Part shown: piece after piece, positions 24,864-31,421 of the stretch
How the letters are laid out: every line of letters begins with the position of its first letter
Position numbering within the stretch: position 1 is the first letter of the stretch
Assembly: GCA_030650845.1 (NCBI GenBank)
Contig: JAUSDC010000190.1
Span: forward strand, 1 to 36,236
Length of the DNA stretch: 36,236 nt
Direction of reading: 5' to 3'
Source of the DNA: Candidatus Methanoperedens sp.
GTDB lineage: Archaea > Halobacteriota > Methanosarcinia > Methanosarcinales > Methanoperedenaceae
Program-made: the position numbers and the translations under genes
The notes under the pieces: model-generated
Told to the model about the DNA's origin: nothing
What the model saw: the letters and a program-made list of their open reading frames with translations, nothing else
Databases searched by the model: none

Positions 24864-25972
24864 TTACTCCGCCTTCATCGTGCGCCCTTCCAGCATCCTG
24901 CGTGTATGCTCAAGCTCTGCAGCAAGTACTTTCTCATCCGGTAGAGCCATGCGGTATTCAGCTGCCAGAACTTTGTTTGGCAGCCCCTCAAGAGCATATC
25001 GGGCAACAGCCGCATCTTTCTCTGCACAGAGAATCAACCTACCGGCGGGTTCTCATCCTTATGTGTCCATTTCTCACGGGCATAATTGAGATAAAGGTGC
25101 ATCTGTCCAGCATCAGCATGAGTGAATTTGCCCACTTTAAGATCAATGATGACAAGACATCGCAGGATTCGGTGGAAGAAAATAAGATCGACACGGAACC
25201 ACTGGTCGCCGATGCGAAGGCGGCGCTGCCTGCCAATGAATGCAAAATCTCCACCCAGTTCAAGCAGGAATTTTTCCAAATGCTGGACGAGTGCTTCTTC
25301 CAGATCATTTTCTGAATATTCATCCTTAAGATTCAGGAACTCCAGGACGAACGGGTCCTTTATCTCTTCTTCCGGAGTTACAGCATCCTCCGGCTTTGCC
25401 TCTACTCCTTTCTTAAGCATTGCTGCCTTGTTTTCGGAAAGCAGCGTACGCTCGTAAAAGAGTGTCGAAACCTGTCTATCGAGCTGGCGCACCGACCATC
25501 CACCGCGCAGGGCTTCAGCTTCGTAAAAGGCGCGAGCATCAGGTTTATTCACAGAGAGCAAACGAACATAATGTGACCAGGGGAGAGAGAAACGCTTCAA
25601 TAAAATGTTCTCGACAATAGCGCCATTAGATTTCGCAGACACTGTCTGCGAAATTGGCCAGCCAACGTAAAAAAGCCGCATCTGTTCAAGATTACGTTCA
25701 GAGAATCCCCGCCCAAATCGCGCTTTCAGATCGACACTCAGCTTTTTCAACAGCTTCTTACCATATTCAGCGCGCTTCGCTCCAACCTGTTCAGACTCAA
25801 CAATTCGTCTCCCTATTTCCCAATATGTCGCTGTCATAATTGAATTGATCGTTCGCGCTGAGGCTCTACGCGCCGATTCGAGTAGATCAATAACATCAGA
25901 CAGGACGGTATCGTAACCAATAATAGAGCTGTCATCATTCATTATTGATATTTTCTTAGAGCTTTTGGCCAT
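24864..25972 (-). pseudogene. DUF1016/PDDEXK nuclease-family protein with a one-base frameshift
   Basis: The 312-residue frame (25034-25972) has the DUF1016 N-terminal region (TYWEIGRRIVESEQ, GRGFSERNLEQMRLFY) and the PDDEXK core (VRLLSVNKPDARAFYE, DFAFIGRQRRLRIGDQWFRVDLIFFHR, VIIDLKVGKFTHADAGQM). It stops at 25034 after DENPPVG. The family's usual tail continues in the next frame (LILCAEKDAAVARYALEG ... LEGRTMKAE) to a TAA at 24864-24866. One extra T in GGTTGATTC restores the full protein of about 369 residues. Such nucleases belong to accessory or defence gene sets. The core motifs are intact, so the break could be recent or a sequencing error. Confidence 0.85.
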
Positions 25973-26182
25973 CTTTCATCCTTCCATAAATCCTATCTCT
26001 TTATAGTTAAACACCGATAAAATCTCTTGCTAACTCAATCTTGTCAATACTTTGCCCCTTCTAGAATCATCGCTCATATCGCATTCTCTTTGCCCCGTAA
26101 ATGAGAATTGAGTGAAGCATTCTCTCAGGTTGGATATGATCAAAAACTTCACCAACCCTCCACTAACGCTGGATGAAACCTT

Positions 26183-26740
26183 CTATACAAACGCTTTTTT
26201 CTGTGTTAATTGCCTCATTTCGTCAACTGAAGGAGTTCTATAATGCTCCTGTATTGTGGCGATCTTATCCCCTGTAAGTTTCGATATGGCTTCGTCACTC
26301 CATCCAGCCTCATGAGCAAATTTGATACAAGTCGCCCGCAAAGCATGTATCGGTCTTTCAGGGATATCTGCAACTCTGCACCAATGGTTAAAATGCCGGT
26401 ACGCGGTCCTGCCAACATAATCGAACAAGTATCTTCGTTTCTTCCGTTCGGATTTATCCAGCGTATTATAGAATTTATGAATAAGAGATACTATTTCGTC
26501 CGGAAGATCTACAGTCTTATTACGAGATTTCTTTGATTCATAAAAAAGCATCGTCCTGTCTTTCAGGTTAATGTTGTCACACTCAAGGTTACACAGATCT
26601 TCCCTCCGAAGGCCTGTAGCAATCCCTAACCTGATCATGAGCTCGTCCTGGAGGTCCGTAATGACTTTAACGAGCTTATCGTATTCTTCCCTTGTGAGAG
26701 CCTTTTCACCTGTTGTATATCGGTCTGATTGAAGTTTCAT
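26183..26740 (-). CDS. Tyrosine recombinase, catalytic domain only
   Basis: 185 residues matching the catalytic part of phage-type integrases: first Arg in GIATGLRREDLCNLE, Lys in YESKKSRNKTVDLP, HALRATCIKFAHEAG in place of HxLRHT, and the tyrosine in EHYRTPS near residue 168. The usual N-terminal core-binding domain is missing, and no upstream frame supplies it. It could be an active short recombinase or a truncated remnant. The start has AGGA 5 bases upstream and is overlapped by a 10-bp-arm inverted repeat. It marks the tRNA-Gln-proximal region as mobile in origin. Confidence 0.85.
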   Translation of the reverse strand: MKLQSDRYTTGEKALTREEYDKLVKVITDLQDELMIRLGIATGLRREDLCNLECDNINLKDRTMLFYESKKSRNKTVDLPDEIVSLIHKFYNTLDKSERKKRRYLFDYVGRTAYRHFNHWCRVADIPERPIHALRATCIKFAHEAGWSDEAISKLTGDKIATIQEHYRTPSVDEMRQLTQKKAFV

Positions 26741-26771
26741 TTTGTCCTACTTTGTATCTATTAGGACAAAA
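26740..26771. promoter_or_regulatory. 10-bp inverted repeat at the recombinase start
   Basis: TTTTGTCCTA (26740-26749) and TAGGACAAAA (26762-26771) are perfect partners around 12 bases. The left arm ends in the first base of the recombinase ATG. It may be an autoregulatory operator, or a recombination core-like site with paired arms bound by the recombinase. Confidence 0.65.
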
Positions 26772-26960
26772 AGCTATTGAATTGATGTAAAAACAGACGA
26801 AAATGATCCTGAAATGTCCTTTAATAGAGAGAGTCGGACAGGATTCACGATGACATGGCTTTGCATGAGGCTGGAACTTAACCATGACAATGCCGGGCAT
26901 GGGTTCGAAGAATGGTAGTGCTGATTGAATCTAATGAAAGAATTGAAATAGTTAAGTTGC

Positions 26961-27293
26961 ATGAAGATTAATGCAATAATGAAATGGTTTAATGATATTC
27001 ATAATCGGCAAATTCGATTGTCATCTGAGCGGAAGGATCATATTGAATCAGACCATCCGGAAATGTCCGGACAGATTGATAAAATACAGAACACCCTTGC
27101 CAATCCCGATGTTATCGTTAAATCAAGAACAGATCCAGATGTTGAGCTATTTTATCAGCATTATGACACCACACCAGTCAATGAGAAGTATTTATGTGTT
27201 GTAGTTAAAGTATTAGTAAGTGATTTGTTTATTATCACTGCATATTTCACAGACACGATTAAAAAAGGTATTATATTATGGAAAAAGAAATAA
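26961..27293 (+). CDS. PBECR-like nuclease-fold protein, candidate toxin
   Basis: 110 residues with the pattern of small PBECR/RelE-like nucleases: RKDHIESDHPEM, a central IQNTLANPDVIVKSRTDPDVELFY and a C-terminal ITAYFTDTIKKGIILW. An in-frame ATG at 26979 (MKWFNDIHNR) may be the true start; neither has a strong ribosome site. It overlaps the DUF2283 gene by 16 bases. This pairing is common in prokaryotes and looks like a toxin-antitoxin arrangement. Activity is not established from sequence. Confidence 0.75.
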   Translation: MKINAIMKWFNDIHNRQIRLSSERKDHIESDHPEMSGQIDKIQNTLANPDVIVKSRTDPDVELFYQHYDTTPVNEKYLCVVVKVLVSDLFIITAYFTDTIKKGIILWKKK

Positions 27294-27496
27294 AAATATG
27301 GTATGACAAAGAGGGTGATTACCTTGAAGTCCTCTTTGAGAAAAAGGCAGGATATTTCAAGGAAACAGAAAACGATGCTGTGATGGAAAAAGTTGATACA
27401 AAGGGAAATGTTATTGGTTTTTCTATTTTAAAAGTGAGCGCATTAACTGAAAGGAAACCACTTTCGGTGAGTCTTAAAAAACTCGTTGTCGCTTGA
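27278..27496 (+). CDS. DUF2283 protein, candidate antitoxin partner
   Basis: 72 residues beginning with the typical DUF2283 signature IWYDKEGDYLEVLF, followed by a small beta-rich core (GNVIGFSILKVSAL). Its start lies within the end of the PBECR-like gene, indicating coupled translation. DUF2283 proteins frequently accompany RelE/PBECR-like genes, so an antitoxin role is plausible but inferred. A strong hairpin at 27577-27606 follows. Confidence 0.85.
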   Translation: MEKEIKIWYDKEGDYLEVLFEKKAGYFKETENDAVMEKVDTKGNVIGFSILKVSALTERKPLSVSLKKLVVA

Positions 27497-27576
27497 TAGT
27501 GAGTAACTTACCATTTGTTAAAATGGCTGGTTTTTTGGTCAAAATTGCTTGTTTTGCCATAGGAGATCAATACTTT

Positions 27577-27606
27577 ACTTACCATTTCAGATATAAAATG
27601 GTAAGT
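27577..27606 (+). terminator. 11-bp hairpin after the PBECR/DUF2283 pair
   Basis: ACTTACCATTT (27577-27587) and AAATGGTAAGT (27596-27606) pair perfectly around 8 bases. An extra copy of ACTTACCATTT lies at 27506-27516 with its own CCATTT-gtta-AAATGG hairpin. A short T-run (27613-27616) follows. It may be a transcription end or the first unit of the hairpin-rich region. Confidence 0.55.
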
Positions 27607-27758
27607 ACAATACTTTTACCACACCCATGTATTGTTAGTCTTCGATCCTGTTGGTGCTCAGAAAGTCGCTCTGAGCGTGCCGCTGCTCACGCTTGAAGTT
27701 GTTCATCAACAAGTTATTCAGGGTCTCTTCTTTATAGAGTAAAAATTATATCCCTGTA

Positions 27759-27786
27759 ATAATAAGGGGCGCTGCCCCCTTATTAT
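27759..27786. repeat. 11-bp perfect hairpin
   Basis: ATAATAAGGGG (27759-27769) pairs with CCCCTTATTAT (27776-27786) around loop cgctgc. No T-run follows on either strand. Confidence 0.75.
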
Positions 27787-27922
27787 CACGAATACAATCT
27801 CTACTCACTTTCCTTCAACCACTCCTGAAATTATGCTATCTATCTTAAGAATCATTCATTAAACCACGACGACGACTTGAACGGCGCGCCCTCCGGGGCG
27901 TGGTTGCCCGGGATGAGCTTAC

Positions 27923-27998
27923 GGCGAATAACCGCATCCTTCGTTCGCTTCGAGCGCTCGCTCACTCAGGCACGCCTCTGGGCTTGCGGTAATTCGCC
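27923..27998. repeat. 14-bp inverted repeat, 13/14 matched
   Basis: GGCGAATAACCGCA (27923-27936) and TGCGGTAATTCGCC (27985-27998) pair with one mismatch. The 48 bases between contain the palindrome GAGCGCTC. Confidence 0.7.
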
Positions 27999-28007
27999 TG
28001 CTGCATG

Positions 28008-28040
28008 GGCGGTAGTCGTCGCTATGCTCCGACAACCGCC
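28008..28040. repeat. 11-bp hairpin, 10/11 matched
   Basis: GGCGGTAGTCG (28008-28018) pairs with CGACAACCGCC (28030-28040) around an 11-base loop, 9 bases after the preceding hairpin. The two could stack in one RNA or single-stranded DNA fold. Confidence 0.7.
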
Positions 28041-28138
28041 GGTATGGGAAAAGCATACAGATCTTCAGGTTTAAAGTTGTTCACTGAACATGGGCGCGCA
28101 TGGCTAACCCATCGAAGAAGCCTGAGTCAATAAGGAAC

Positions 28139-28205
28139 GTGGGGGCTTCGCAAGTCAGAGCCCGGCGAACCCTACGGGCTGCCCCTGCCGACCTCTGACC
28201 CCCAC
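28139..28205. repeat. Bulged double stem with internal hairpin, candidate structured RNA
   Basis: GTGGGG (28139-28144) pairs with CCCCAC (28200-28205), and GTCAGAG (28154-28160) pairs with CTCTGAC (28193-28199), leaving a 9-base bulge on one side. Inside, AGCCCG (28159-28164) can pair with CGGGCT (28175-28180), competing for two bases. An alternative 7-bp pairing, GGCTGCC (28177-28183) with GGCAGCC (28215-28221), exists. The strand of any RNA is unknown. Confidence 0.5.
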
Positions 28206-28316
28206 AACACGGACGGCAGCCTTGTTTGTTTGTATGCATATATTCAAGAGATCAAATTGTAAATGTAAAAATAAACTCATATCCTACAGCGGTCTATTCT
28301 TCAATCACGGCGCCGT

Positions 28317-28352
28317 ACACCAGGCGCACCGGACAACGAGTGCGCCAGGTGT
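28317..28352. repeat. 13-position hairpin with one A-A mismatch
   Basis: ACACC-A-GGCGCAC (28317-28329) pairs with GTGCGCC-A-GGTGT (28340-28352) around a 10-base loop; 12 of 13 positions pair. The symmetrical single A-A mismatch is the sort of detail seen in functional RNA or protein-binding hairpins. Confidence 0.7.
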
Positions 28353-28524
28353 TCGGGGGGCTGGGCGATAACCCGCCGGGGCGAGCGGGTAATCGCGGTT
28401 CTTGTGTAATCAACAAAGAAGATGAACATTGATAATTGTAAGGTGAGTTCCAGCATTATTAGACGTTGAAGTTGCTGCCGTAGCTTGTTGCTCTCTTACG
28501 CTCAAGCGCCGCTGAGGCTGGGTA

Positions 28525-28680
28525 CGGGGATATCCCCGAACCTCTTACGCGCTTTTTTTCTCTCCCAGAAAAAAAGCTTGGCAAAAAAAGAGGGGATAAC
28601 TTCGCACGGGGCGGCGAAGTAATCAACTTTGTCATTTCACAAAGTTGACAAAAGAAACTTCTTTGAGTGCGGCAAAGAAG
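28525..28680. repeat. Run of five perfect palindromes/hairpins
   Basis: In order: the 14-bp palindrome CGGGGATATCCCCG (28525-28538); CTTTTTTTCT/AGAAAAAAAG (28552-28576, 5-base loop); ACTTCGC/GCGAAGT (28599-28620, 8-base loop); TCAACTTTGT/ACAAAGTTGA (28623-28648, 6-base loop); CTTCTTTG/CAAAGAAG (28658-28680, 7-base loop). All arms are perfect. Five in 156 bases is far beyond what ordinary intergenic DNA shows. Confidence 0.8.
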
Positions 28681-28765
28681 CAAACCGCGTGACGACGATT
28701 TGTGATTGGGTGTGATGTGGGGGGAATACTCCACACTGCAATCTAATTTTCATTATGCAGCGCCT

Positions 28766-28800
28766 GAATACTTTCACACCGCTTGCGTTTTTTATATATA
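28766..28800 (+). promoter_or_regulatory. Promoter of the ArdC-like operon with shared 18-bp motif
   Basis: GAATACTTTCACACCGCT (28766-28783) is followed by a TATA element ttatatata (28792-28800). The same 18-mer, with one change, precedes the PolB2 operon at 31494-31511. Its position just upstream of the TATA box fits an activator or upstream-binding repressor site. The transcript would start near 28825. Confidence 0.6.
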
Positions 28801-28828
28801 GTATGCCTGCGTATAGTGATTTAAGGAA

Positions 28829-28878
28829 AATGAGCAAGAACCCCCGCGGTGTTTGAGCACCCGGAGGCGCGGCTCATT
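28829..28878 (+). promoter_or_regulatory. Structured leader before the ArdC-like operon
   Basis: AATGAGC (28829-28835) pairs with GCTCATT (28872-28878), enclosing GGTG-tttgag-CACC (28848-28861). It would lie at the start of the mRNA, 8 bases before the GGAGG ribosome site. It may control translation or be the last member of the hairpin series. Confidence 0.5.
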
Positions 28879-28900
28879 CCTGTCTTGGAGGAATGAACAT

Positions 28901-29089
28901 ATGATAGATGTAGGCGAAATAAATAAGGGTATCGATGTCGAAAATCTGAACAAATTGCTGCATGAAAGAGCAGCAAACCCGCCGCAGTTTAACCCGTTCA
29001 CAGCGTCAGGGAATCAGGCATGGGCGGAATGGTGCGAAGGGTGCAGGGAGATCGAAAGGCAGCTCGAGGCTGCAGGGGTGGCGCTATGA
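28901..29089 (+). CDS. 62-residue hypothetical protein, first gene of the ArdC-like operon
   Basis: ATG 28901 follows GGAGG by about 9 bases and gives MIDVGEINKGIDVENLNKLL onward. The C-terminal half (PFTASGNQAWAEWCEGCREIERQLEAAG) is helical with a CxxC. Its TGA overlaps the ATG of the ArdC-like gene (ATGA), so the two are coupled. No family is recognised; small proteins beside ArdC homologues are often plasmid or phage accessory factors. Confidence 0.7.
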   Translation: MIDVGEINKGIDVENLNKLLHERAANPPQFNPFTASGNQAWAEWCEGCREIERQLEAAGVAL

Positions 29090-29946
29090 GCAATCAGGTT
29101 TACGATATTATAACCGCGCAGATAATTGAGCAACTGAACGCTGGGGTAATCCCCTGGCATCAATCCTATGTTGGAGGCATGCCTCAGAACGGGATCAGCA
29201 AGAAGCCATATAACGGTATCAATGTCTTTTTGTTGTCTGTCCGCGGTTTTGCAAATCCCTTCTGGTTCACATATAAACAGGCTCAGGAAGCTGGGGGAAG
29301 TGTCAGGAAAGATGAGAAGTCCACAAAGGTAATATTCTGGAAGAAGTTCACCCCGGCTCATAAGGACGATGGCAGGCAGCCCGGTGAAGTATCGGAAGAT
29401 GAACTTAAAGACCATCTGGTAATGCGTTATTACAGCGTATTTAATTTCGAGCAGTGCGAAGGGCTCAGCGCGGATAAATACGGCATCAAGACCGGTACCT
29501 TCAATCCTATTAAGGCAGCCGAAGTCATCGTTAAGGGATATAACGGCGCGCCGACAGTGGTTCACAACGAACAGCGCGCATATTATGCAATTGAAAAAGA
29601 CTTCGTGAACATGCCGAAGCCTGAGACATTTGTCAAGCCTGAATTTTACTATAAGACACTGTTCCACGAGTTCACCCATTCAACCGGCGCAGCGCACAGG
29701 CTCAACAGGAAGCTCACAGGACATCAGGCAGGCAGCCAGCAGGATTACAGCAAGGAGGAGCTTATTGCGGAAATGGGCGCATCCTTCTTATCAGGGCGCG
29801 CCGGTATCTTCGATGCTCCACAACTGGAGCAGGCAGCGGCATATATCCAGAGCTGGATCAAGGTACTCAAGAACGATAGCAAGATGGTGATCCAGGCAGC
29901 GAGTGCAGCGCAGAAGGCAGCCGATTACATAACTGGAGGGGTTTAA
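29086..29946 (+). CDS. ArdC-like antirestriction protein (ssDNA-binding domain plus zincin metallopeptidase)
   Basis: 286 residues. The N-terminal domain (about 1-120) has the ArdC/DUF1738 pattern: QIIEQLNAGVIPWHQSY, YNGINVFLLSVRGFANPFWF, GGSVRKDEKSTKVIFWKKF. The C-terminal zincin-like peptidase has HEFTH (194-198) and the glutamate in EELIAEMGA (about 225-233), the HExxH-plus-E metal set. ATG 29086 overlaps the upstream stop; longer forms have no support. ArdC-type proteins on plasmids and ICEs protect incoming DNA from restriction, which fits a transferred element. The next small frame follows immediately after TAA. Confidence 0.92.
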   Translation: MSNQVYDIITAQIIEQLNAGVIPWHQSYVGGMPQNGISKKPYNGINVFLLSVRGFANPFWFTYKQAQEAGGSVRKDEKSTKVIFWKKFTPAHKDDGRQPGEVSEDELKDHLVMRYYSVFNFEQCEGLSADKYGIKTGTFNPIKAAEVIVKGYNGAPTVVHNEQRAYYAIEKDFVNMPKPETFVKPEFYYKTLFHEFTHSTGAAHRLNRKLTGHQAGSQQDYSKEELIAEMGASFLSGRAGIFDAPQLEQAAAYIQSWIKVLKNDSKMVIQAASAAQKAADYITGGV

Positions 29947-29947
29947 G

Positions 29948-30057
29948 ATGCCCCCCTTTTTGATGAAGATGTAAGGATCCATGACCGCGAGATCAGAGAG
30001 CTTAACAGGGAGCGGCGCGAGATAGAGCGCGAACGCCTGGAGGGGGACAATGAATAA
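29948..30057 (+). CDS. 36-residue charged protein interrupted at a C6 tract
   Basis: ATG 29948 has GGAGGGG 6 bases upstream but as written stops after eight codons. The adjacent frame, entered by slipping back one base in the CCCCCCTTTTT run, reads LFDEDVRIHDREIREL then an Arg/Glu-rich helix to TAA 30055-30057. The stop overlaps the next gene's start region, as expected for a real gene. Seven C instead of six would give a clean frame beginning MPPLFDED. Either a one-base deletion, a sequencing error, phase variation or programmed -1 frameshifting explains it. Confidence 0.55.
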
Positions 30058-30208
30058 ATCTTTCTCTGACAAATTAAAGGCAGGATGGAGCAGGGAGCAG
30101 CTTATGAAGTATTATTGTCTTTCAGAAGAGCGATACAACAAAACAATACAGTGCCTGGAAGATATACGGGAGGAAGGAAAAAAAGAAATAGCCCACTCAA
30201 AATTGTAA
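30050..30208 (+). CDS. 52-residue hypothetical protein
   Basis: ATG 30050 has GGAGGGGG 4 bases upstream and overlaps the end of the charged small gene. The product starts MNKSFSDKLKAGWSREQLMK and continues with CLSEERYNKTIQCLEDIREE, a helical pattern resembling a small helix-turn-helix. It is the last gene of the ArdC-like operon and converges with MC1, with one base between their stops. Confidence 0.65.
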   Translation: MNKSFSDKLKAGWSREQLMKYYCLSEERYNKTIQCLEDIREEGKKEIAHSKL

Positions 30209-30209
30209 T

Positions 30210-30533
30210 CTAAAGTTTCTTTAGCTTTTCGACTCCTGCTTTCTTTACGTTTGGCTTGTTGATCTTATCAGGCATCCATTTTGGTTTATTTTTCGGAGCG
30301 GAAACGAGTGCTCTCCATCCTTTAAATATATGGATTTTCTTGGTTCCTCTTTCCCTCAGTCTTATTTCAGCTGGATTTGATTTTGTTCCTTTGCTGCGGT
30401 TAGCGGCTTTTAATGCTGCCTGCCGTGGCTGGGTACCTGTGAATACTCCAGCTTCTTTTCCATTCTTCCCTCTTAGAACAAAACATCTTGTTCTTATTAC
30501 GCTCTTACTGCTCTTACTTTTTGTTTTCACCAT
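30210..30533 (-). CDS. MC1 chromatin protein
   Basis: 107 residues closely matching methanogen chromosomal protein MC1: RCFVLRGKNGKEAGVFTG, QPRQAALKAANRSKGTKSNP, IRLRERGTKKIHIFKGW, PKWMPDKINKP. MC1 binds and bends DNA and is typical of Methanosarcinales and haloarchaea. Compared with the roughly 93-residue Methanosarcina form it has an extra basic Lys/Ser N-terminus (MVKTKSKSSKSV). ATG 30533 is chosen; a TTG six codons earlier is possible. A 17-base dyad lies just upstream. Confidence 0.95.
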   Translation of the reverse strand: MVKTKSKSSKSVIRTRCFVLRGKNGKEAGVFTGTQPRQAALKAANRSKGTKSNPAEIRLRERGTKKIHIFKGWRALVSAPKNKPKWMPDKINKPNVKKAGVEKLKKL

Positions 30534-30546
30534 ATTTTCATACCCT

Positions 30547-30563
30547 GACAACGATTCGTTGTC
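30547..30563 (-). promoter_or_regulatory. 17-base dyad upstream of MC1
   Basis: GACAACG (30547-30553) and CGTTGTC (30557-30563) are perfect 7-bp partners around att. It lies 13 bases from the MC1 ATG and downstream of AT-rich TATA candidates (30565-30596), where a bound protein would block transcription. Confidence 0.55.
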
Positions 30564-30643
30564 TTATCATTATATCTACTATTATAATATATAAGTCTTA
30601 CTAATATACTATCGGCTGTGCACACTGATTTAAAAATATGCTG

Positions 30644-31036
30644 CTACTGTTGCTCCTGCTTTTTAGCACCCATAACCAAAGCCTGTTCAACCCACACCAG
30701 ATCCTTCATGACGAGAACCACTTTATCCCGTAGCGGATAACTCTCTACTGAGTTCTTGAGAAGCTCGCCGTAATTCTGGTACTTGCCTATTTCCACCGTA
30801 TAGGGAGCGGGGTATTCTATTATGTTAGGGTCAAAGCCTTTCCTATCTAAGAGCTTCATTACTTTATTTCTGGCTCCAGCCGATGCCATTTTGAACCTGT
30901 AACTTGCCTTTTCATAATACGGTTCAAGTTCCCGGAATAGTTCAGGGTCATCGAAGAAGTGCTTGAAATAATATACCTTATTGAGTTTGAAGAAGTTGAT
31001 GCGTGGGCGCTGTTGTGTTATTTCGATTGAGGTCAT
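30644..31036 (-). CDS. 130-residue hypothetical protein
   Basis: No family is recognised. It opens with TSIEITQQRPRINFFKLNK and has KASYRFKMASAGARNKVMKLLDRKGFDP in the middle and a hydrophobic DKVVLVMKDLVWVEQALVMG near the end; neither a signal peptide nor a membrane helix is clear. It is the last gene of a minus-strand set with two zinc-ribbon miniproteins (16-base gap). Confidence 0.65.
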   Translation of the reverse strand: MTSIEITQQRPRINFFKLNKVYYFKHFFDDPELFRELEPYYEKASYRFKMASAGARNKVMKLLDRKGFDPNIIEYPAPYTVEIGKYQNYGELLKNSVESYPLRDKVVLVMKDLVWVEQALVMGAKKQEQQ

Positions 31037-31052
31037 GGCAATTTAATCAATA

Positions 31053-31214
31053 TCACCTGAAGCCAGTGGTTTTCGCCTGGGCTTTCTTTTTACTCCGGCA
31101 GTCCTTGCACCTAATTGGCTCACTATATCCCTTTTCTTCAAAGAATTGTTGATCACTTTCTGTGAAAATGAAATCTTTGTAACAATCAATGCAGTTTATC
31201 TTTTTATCGCTCAT
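31053..31214 (-). CDS. 53-residue zinc-ribbon protein
   Basis: The product, starting MSDKKINCIDCYKDF, has CIDC near the N-terminus and CKDC about 27 residues later (IRCKDCRSKKKAQAK), a four-Cys zinc-ribbon pattern with FTESDQQFFEEKGY between, as in the small zinc-ribbon family of bacteria and archaea. The basic tail suggests nucleic-acid contact. It sits 34 bases after the second miniprotein and 16 before the 130-residue gene. Confidence 0.8.
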   Translation of the reverse strand: MSDKKINCIDCYKDFIFTESDQQFFEEKGYSEPIRCKDCRSKKKAQAKTTGFR

Positions 31215-31248
31215 ACTTTATCATGCTCCCAATGACTGATTCCAAGTT

Positions 31249-31401
31249 TTATTTTTTAGATACTTTCAAGGAATGGCATTTAGGACAACGAAGGCTCTTT
31301 CCTATTCCCTTGAATTCCTTTCCGCAATCACCACATACATATTCACTCATTGTAGCATCACCCGAAATATCTACATCAAACATATCGCCAACACTGCACA
31401 T
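31249..31401 (-). CDS. 50-residue zinc-ribbon protein
   Basis: The frame starts MCSVGDMFDVDISGDATM and carries YVCGDCGKEFKGIGKSL then RCPKCHSLKV, a rubredoxin-like/RPC10-like zinc ribbon with two CxxC pairs. Later in-frame ATGs (codons 7 and 18) are also possible starts. It is the first gene of a minus-strand trio that diverges from the PolB2 operon; the 170 bases between hold two inverted repeats and the shared 18-bp motif. Confidence 0.75.
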   Translation of the reverse strand: MCSVGDMFDVDISGDATMSEYVCGDCGKEFKGIGKSLRCPKCHSLKVSKK

Positions 31402-31421
31402 GATTATCAACTCCTTTGATT

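Larger units (their letters stand above)
27607..28900. other. Hairpin-dense region without convincing genes
   Basis: About 1.3 kb in which no open frame has recognisable domains or a good ribosome site. It alternates between GC-rich blocks (27870-28220, 28305-28400) and AT-rich gaps, and carries at least ten hairpins, listed separately. The 10-mer AAGTTGTTCA occurs at 27698-27707 and 28074-28083. It might hold structured RNAs, a replication or transfer origin, or decayed repeat elements. The promoter of the ArdC-like operon is at its right end. Confidence 0.6.

Noticed and set aside
24824-25315. 163-codon plus-strand frame
   Set aside because: It is opposite the DUF1016 nuclease gene, whose conserved motifs are on the minus strand.
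26885-26925. Possible tRNA T-arm or att-site piece (GGGTTCGAAG near 26900)
   Set aside because: Only a short match to a T-arm, no acceptor or anticodon stem, and it does not match the tRNA-Gln 3' end.
27877-28074. 65-codon open frame in the GC-rich hairpin tract
   Set aside because: No ribosome site or recognisable protein pattern, and it runs through several long inverted repeats that explain its composition.
28226-28432. 68-codon open frame
   Set aside because: Its second half is the 28317-28352 hairpin and GC-rich repeat sequence; no protein features.
27497-28900. CRISPR array in the repeat-rich tract
   Set aside because: The hairpins differ from one another and there is no regular repeat-spacer spacing; no cas genes nearby.
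29014-29679. 221-codon frame antisense to the ArdC-like gene
   Set aside because: The plus strand carries the clear ArdC/zincin motifs with coupled starts; the antisense frame has none.
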